A stretch of 8,531 nucleotides of DNA from Roseimaritima sp. (GTDB taxonomy: Bacteria; Planctomycetota; Planctomycetia; Pirellulales; Pirellulaceae): assembly GCA_007124075.1 (NCBI GenBank), contig SLFV01000373.1:1-8531 (forward strand), in the 5' to 3' direction. Below the pieces are notes generated by a model, which was not told the origin of the DNA, searched no databases, and saw only the letters and a program-made list of their open reading frames with translations. Shown here one piece after another: positions 5,352-8,531 of the stretch. Within the stretch, counting starts at the first letter, position 1. Each line of letters starts with the position of its first letter. A program made the position numbers and the translations under genes.

Positions 5352-6971
5352 ATGAACCTACGACGTATGCTGTCGTCACTCCTCTGCACGGCTGCCGTTT
5401 TTGTTCTCCCGCCCCCTGCGGTCGAATCCAAGGAACCGCGGCGCCCCAACGTTCTGTTTGCGTTTGCGGACGACTGGGGACGCCATGCCAGTGCGTATGC
5501 ACAGCTGGATGGTCCTGGTTCGATCAATGATGTGGTCAGCACCCCGAACTTTGATCGGATTGCCAGCGAAGGGGTCTTGTTTCGCAGTGCGTTTGTCTCG
5601 GCCCCCAGTTGCACGCCATGTCGTAGCGCGATCTTGTCGGGCCAACATTTTTGGCGGACGGGCCGCGGAGCGATTCTCCGCGGTGCGGTTTGGGATGATT
5701 CGCAGCCATCGTATGCGTTGTTGCTGAGAGATGCTGGCTATCACTTGGGGAAGACCTACAAAGTCTGGAGCCCCGGCACGCCTGTCGACGCACCCTATGG
5801 GCGGCGAGCCCACGCCTACCAACAGGCGGGGAATCGGTTCAATCAGTTCTCCCAACATGTGACGCGACGCGTTGCGGCGGGTGCAAATCTGGAGGACGCC
5901 AAGCAAGAACTGTACGACGAGGTGCTGGGGAATTTCGATGCCTTTTTGGCCGATCGCAAGGAAGGCCAACCCTTTTGCTACTGGTTTGGGCCTACCAATG
6001 TCCATCGTAAATGGATCCAGGGCTCTGGAAAGCAACTGTGGGGCATCGATCCAGACGAACTTGAAGGCAAGATGCCACCGTTTCTTCCCGATGTTCCTGT
6101 CGTGCGTGAGGACCTGGCCGATTACTTCGGTGAGATCGCCGCGTTTGATGCCGCGCTTGGGCTTTTGCTGGAGCGATTGATCGAAATTGGCGAATTGGAC
6201 AACACCCTGATCGTTGTCAGTGGCGACCACGGGGCACCAGGTTTTCCCTACGGCAAGTGCAACCTGTACGACTTTGGTGTCGGCGTGCCGCTGGCGATTC
6301 GGTGGGGTGGTGCCAACCCGGGCCGCGTTGTCGACGACCTGGTCAGCCTGACCGATTTGGCGCCTACGTTTTTGGAACTCGGTGGCGTGCGGATTCCCGA
6401 CGTGATGACAGGGCGCAGCCTGTTGCCCCAACTGACTACGTCCGATGCCGGACAAATTGACCCTGATCGCGACGCGGTCTTTGTGGGTCGTGAAAGGCAC
6501 GTTGAAATAGCCCGTGCTGATTATAGTCCTTATCCACAACGCGCCATTCGCACGCATCGGTTTTCTTACATCATCAACTTTCGCCCCGATCGCTGGCCGC
6601 TTGGGGATCACTACCGCTTGGACGGTGACAATCCGCCAACGCTAGAAGAAGTGACTGAGGTGACCCGAACGACCATTCCTGACGAGGACGCAGGACCAAC
6701 AAAAGCCTGGCTGGTCAGCGTACGCAATGCCCCTCAGTGGCAAGACCATTTTCAGTGGGTTTACGGTAAACGTCCCGGTGAGGAACTGTACGACCTAAAG
6801 CTGGATCCGCATCAGACGAAGAATCTTGCGGAGGCTCCCGCCTACGCGGAACATAAAGCGAGATTAAGAAAACGGCTGCTGGAGGAACTGGAGCGCACGG
6901 GCGATCCACGGCTGATCGATGATGGTCGCTTTTTTGAAACGCCACCGCTGGCAGGGCCACTGCAACCGTAA
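5352..6971 (+). CDS. Exported type I sulfatase, heparan N-sulfatase-like
   Basis: Predicted to hydrolyse sulfate esters or sulfamates on polysaccharides outside the cytoplasm. A Sec signal peptide is seen at 1-26 (basic MNLRR, hydrophobic 7-20). PNVLFAFADDWG (32-43) supplies metal-binding Asp40-Asp41. The formylglycine site is SCTPCRSAILSGQ (86-98): Cys87 would become formylglycine, Arg91 is kept, but the usual Ser of CxPSR is Cys90. Lys134 or Lys137 (GKTYK), His218, Asp292-His293 (SGDHG) and Lys302 fill the other expected active-site positions. The block FWRTGRGAILRG to WSPGTP (100-143) and the LPDVPVVREDLADYF stretch (245-259) resemble the SGSH/heparan N-sulfatase branch; the exact substrate is uncertain. 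At 539 aa the length is normal. ATG 5352 is preferred for its full signal peptide, though ATG at codon 6 is possible; neither has a good ribosome binding site. Activity needs a formylglycine-generating enzyme or anSME encoded elsewhere. Confidence 0.93.
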   Translation: MNLRRMLSSLLCTAAVFVLPPPAVESKEPRRPNVLFAFADDWGRHASAYAQLDGPGSINDVVSTPNFDRIASEGVLFRSAFVSAPSCTPCRSAILSGQHFWRTGRGAILRGAVWDDSQPSYALLLRDAGYHLGKTYKVWSPGTPVDAPYGRRAHAYQQAGNRFNQFSQHVTRRVAAGANLEDAKQELYDEVLGNFDAFLADRKEGQPFCYWFGPTNVHRKWIQGSGKQLWGIDPDELEGKMPPFLPDVPVVREDLADYFGEIAAFDAALGLLLERLIEIGELDNTLIVVSGDHGAPGFPYGKCNLYDFGVGVPLAIRWGGANPGRVVDDLVSLTDLAPTFLELGGVRIPDVMTGRSLLPQLTTSDAGQIDPDRDAVFVGRERHVEIARADYSPYPQRAIRTHRFSYIINFRPDRWPLGDHYRLDGDNPPTLEEVTEVTRTTIPDEDAGPTKAWLVSVRNAPQWQDHFQWVYGKRPGEELYDLKLDPHQTKNLAEAPAYAEHKARLRKRLLEELERTGDPRLIDDGRFFETPPLAGPLQP

Positions 6972-6978
6972 CCGTCGC

Positions 6979-7953
6979 TTAACGCTCTGCGCGGATCGCG
7001 GGCACGGCTATTTCCGTCAGGATTTCTTCGACGATCTGTGCAGCCGAAACTTTTCGCAGGCGACTTTCGGGTTTCACAATCACGCGGTGGTTCAGCACCG
7101 GGGCTACGATGCGTTTGATATCATCCGGTTCAACGAACAAACGCCCCCGAATCGCCGCCATCGCTTGCGCGCATCGGAACAACGCGATCGTTGCTCGGGG
7201 ACTGCCGCCCAGTGCCAAGTCATCGTGTTGACGGGTTTCGTGAACAATCTGCAAGGCATACTGGCGGACCTTGACATCAACATGGACACTGCGAACCGCT
7301 TCCTGCGCGGCGACCAGTTGATCCGCCGTGGCAACCGGTTGCAGCCCGTCGATCGGATGTCGGTATTGCAGCAAGTCTAACATTCGCAGCTCTTCTTCCA
7401 GCGAAGGATAGCCCAGACTGAATCGCATCATGAAGCGGTCCAGTTGGGCTTCCGGAAGCGGAAAGGTGCCTTCGTGATCGACAGGGTTTTGCGTGGCGAT
7501 CACCAAAAAGGGCGGGGGCAAAGGGTGCGTCTTGCCATCGACGGTCACGCGACTTTCCGCCATGGCTTCCAGTAGTGCGGCTTGCGTTCGCGGGGTAGCA
7601 CGATTGATTTCGTCGGCCAGAAAAATCTGCGAGAAAATCGGTCCTGGGCGGAATTCGAATTCGACCGTTTTCTGGTTAAAAATAGAAGTCCCGGTGATAT
7701 CACTTGGCAACAGATCCGGCGTGCATTGCACGCGTTTAAAACGACCGCCAACGCTTCGGGCCAAAGCGCGGGCTAGCATCGTCTTGGCAACGCCGGGAAC
7801 ATCTTCCAGCAACAGATGTCCGCCAGCCAACCAGCTAACCAGTGACAACACCACTTGCTTGCGTTTGCCCACAATCGCCAGTTCAACATTGGCAATAATG
7901 CGTTTAGAAAGGTCCGCGACTGCTCGAACGTTGGCTTCGACCGGTGGTGACAT
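6979..7953 (-). CDS. MoxR-family AAA+ ATPase
   Basis: A cytoplasmic ATP-driven chaperone-like ATPase; family members help mature or activate partner enzymes, often through VWA-domain proteins. The AAA_3 core is complete: Walker A EDVPGVAKT at 50-58 (Lys57, Thr58), Walker B IFLADEIN at 110-117 (Asp114, Glu115), sensor 1 in ATQNP (Asn156), the arginine-finger LDRF (Arg173) and sensor 2 SPRA (Arg253) in the C-terminal lid (about 205-320). At 324 aa it has the usual length. The ATG at 7953 is preceded by AGGG (7959-7962) 5 nt upstream. MoxR genes usually lead an operon with DUF58 and VWA genes, but here the next downstream gene is the convergent sulfatase only 7 nt away. This copy is therefore monocistronic, and its client must be encoded elsewhere or be the divergent neighbour at 8200. 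Confidence 0.95.
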   Translation of the reverse strand: MSPPVEANVRAVADLSKRIIANVELAIVGKRKQVVLSLVSWLAGGHLLLEDVPGVAKTMLARALARSVGGRFKRVQCTPDLLPSDITGTSIFNQKTVEFEFRPGPIFSQIFLADEINRATPRTQAALLEAMAESRVTVDGKTHPLPPPFLVIATQNPVDHEGTFPLPEAQLDRFMMRFSLGYPSLEEELRMLDLLQYRHPIDGLQPVATADQLVAAQEAVRSVHVDVKVRQYALQIVHETRQHDDLALGGSPRATIALFRCAQAMAAIRGRLFVEPDDIKRIVAPVLNHRVIVKPESRLRKVSAAQIVEEILTEIAVPAIRAER

Positions 7954-8028
7954 GAAAACCCTAGTGATTCGAGCGTGTGACTGGGAAGAGAGTCAAAATG
8001 ACCAAAAAAGACAGGAAATTCTGGCCAT

Positions 8029-8034
8029 AGTATA
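8029..8034 (-). promoter_or_regulatory. Candidate -10 box for the MoxR gene
   Basis: On the minus strand TATACT (5 of 6 to TATAAT) lies about 75 nt upstream of the MoxR start. No good -35 box is found at 16-18 nt, so the call rests on one hexamer and is weak. Confidence 0.25.
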
Positions 8035-8077
8035 CAAAGTGATCCTGACTTGCAGCCTTTGCATGTGCTACAGGCAG

Positions 8078-8109
8078 GGTACCGGCGGCCCGGGCTGCTG
8101 CAGGAGCTC
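8078..8109. other. Cluster of four 6-nt palindromes in a GC-rich stretch
   Basis: GGTACC (8078-8083), CCCGGG (8089-8094, extended to GCCCGGGC 8088-8095), CTGCAG (8098-8103) and GAGCTC (8104-8109) occur within 32 nt between the MoxR gene and the 8200 gene. The density is higher than chance would suggest. Protein-binding sites, local hairpins, or, less likely, a polylinker-like cloning artefact would each account for it. Confidence 0.35.
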
Positions 8110-8113
8110 GCAT

Positions 8114-8127
8114 GGCCTCATGCTCGG
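8114..8127 (+). repeat. 14-nt leader element, copy 2
   Basis: GGCCTCATGCTCGG is identical to 3351-3364 and lies 72 nt before the start of the gene at 8200. Its CCTCAT (8116-8121) is the exact complement of ATGAGG (8185-8190), which carries that gene's ribosome binding site. It overlaps a 5-bp hairpin, GCATG (8110-8114) with CATGC (8119-8123), closing a GCCT tetraloop. Confidence 0.4.
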
Positions 8128-8186
8128 GCGAATGTTCACAGGTAGCCGGGAGAGTGTTGCGGTTACACGTTTATTTTATTACGGAT

Positions 8187-8190
8187 GAGG
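8187..8190 (+). promoter_or_regulatory. Ribosome binding site of the gene at 8200
   Basis: GAGG, 9 nt before ATG 8200, is a good Shine-Dalgarno match. Both its sequence context (GAGGTCC) and spacing equal those of the DUF1559 gene, which supports 8200 as a real start. Confidence 0.6.
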
Positions 8191-8199
8191 TCCGTGCCG

Positions 8200-8531
8200 A
8201 TGCGTCTGCGTTTGTTATTTGCTGCTATCGGGTTGGTTTGCAGTTGGCTATGGTCAGAACCGTCGCTTGCGCAAATGAACTGGATGTTCGACCAAGCTCC
8301 TGACCCGGCAGCACCGCCGGTGTCTCAGGTTAATTTCGCCGCACTAGATGATTTGGCGTTATTGGACTCCGGTGACCCCCTGCCCGCACCGGTTCCCCCA
8401 CCTGCGGAGGTCCCGGCCTTGAATGCCAGCACGGGAGCACCCGCGTCTGGGATGACTGAACCACTGCCGTTGGCGGAGCAGACACAACGTTGGTACAGCT
8501 ACCCTTGGTCGTGGTTGACAACGGGCTGGAA
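8200..8531 (+). CDS. Exported protein, 3' end outside window
   Basis: An open frame of 110 codons runs from ATG 8200 to the window edge without a stop. The N-terminus MRLRLLFAAIGLVCSWLW is a clear Sec signal sequence with a predicted signal peptidase I cut at SLA|Q (after residue 24). Residues about 31-92 are low in complexity and rich in Pro, Ala, Asp and Leu, suggesting a flexible linker after export. From residue 97 on the sequence turns aromatic (WYSYPWSWLTTGW), as at the beginning of a folded domain. The tail faintly recalls the region before the beta-barrel of planctomycete DUF481-like outer membrane proteins, but too little is visible to claim this. The start is supported by GAGG at a 9-nt spacing. 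The gene is divergent from the MoxR gene, with 246 nt between the two starts. Function unknown. Confidence 0.75.
   Translation, partial: MRLRLLFAAIGLVCSWLWSEPSLAQMNWMFDQAPDPAAPPVSQVNFAALDDLALLDSGDPLPAPVPPPAEVPALNASTGAPASGMTEPLPLAEQTQRWYSYPWSWLTTGW

Noticed and set aside
5376..6611. 411-codon open frame on the minus strand inside the sulfatase gene
   Set aside because: It is fully antisense to a gene with complete sulfatase motifs, its product has no recognisable domain, and long antisense frames are common in this codon usage.
7493..8188. 231-codon plus-strand frame across the MoxR gene and its upstream region
   Set aside because: Mostly antisense to intact MoxR motifs; the product is Ser/Arg-rich without a domain or ribosome binding site.
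1..8531. CRISPR array, insertion sequence, phage or defence island
   Set aside because: No regularly spaced repeats, transposase, integrase, nuclease or toxin-antitoxin motifs were seen in either strand.

Overview
The window looks like a chromosomal segment of a planctomycete, probably of the Rhodopirellula/Pirellula type. The evidence is the combination of a DUF1559 prepilin-like protein (FTLVELLVVIAIIG start, H-X9-DG end), a small cysteine-anchored lipoprotein directly behind it, a secreted type I sulfatase and a stand-alone MoxR ATPase. The DNA is moderately GC-rich, with many short, poorly initiated genes. This is inference from protein families; no rRNA or other taxonomic marker is present.

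Layout. 1-1194 (+) is a GT-B glycosyltransferase cut by the left edge. It runs tail-to-tail, with a 12-nt gap, into 2865-1207 (-), a family II (DHH) inorganic pyrophosphatase with a CBS-DRTGG-CBS regulatory insert (ppaC). A 559-nt gap separates ppaC from the divergent gene at 3425-4423 (+), a DUF1559 pseudopilin-like protein. That gap carries a good sigma-70-like promoter, a short leader hairpin and a clear ribosome binding site. At 4550-5023 (+) follows a small lipoprotein with a predicted beta-sandwich carboxypeptidase-regulatory-like fold. A 328-nt spacer leads to 5352-6971 (+), an exported sulfatase resembling heparan N-sulfatases. The sulfatase converges, with a 7-nt gap, on 7953-6979 (-), a MoxR-family AAA+ ATPase. 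At 8200-8531 (+) begins an exported protein cut by the right edge.

How the genes relate. Only the DUF1559 and lipoprotein genes look like a functional pair (same strand, 126 nt apart, a recurrent planctomycete arrangement). The sulfatase fits the polysaccharide-degrading lifestyle of these bacteria. The pyrophosphatase is a housekeeping enzyme with a nucleotide-sensing module. The MoxR gene is unusual in having no DUF58 or VWA partner next to it.

I see no CRISPR array, transposase, tRNA, rRNA, phage gene or defence system, and no convincing new multi-gene system. The points most worth a second look are the shared 14-nt element in two gene leaders, the orphan MoxR, the DUF1559/lipoprotein pair, the CTPCR sulfatase site and the right-edge exported protein.
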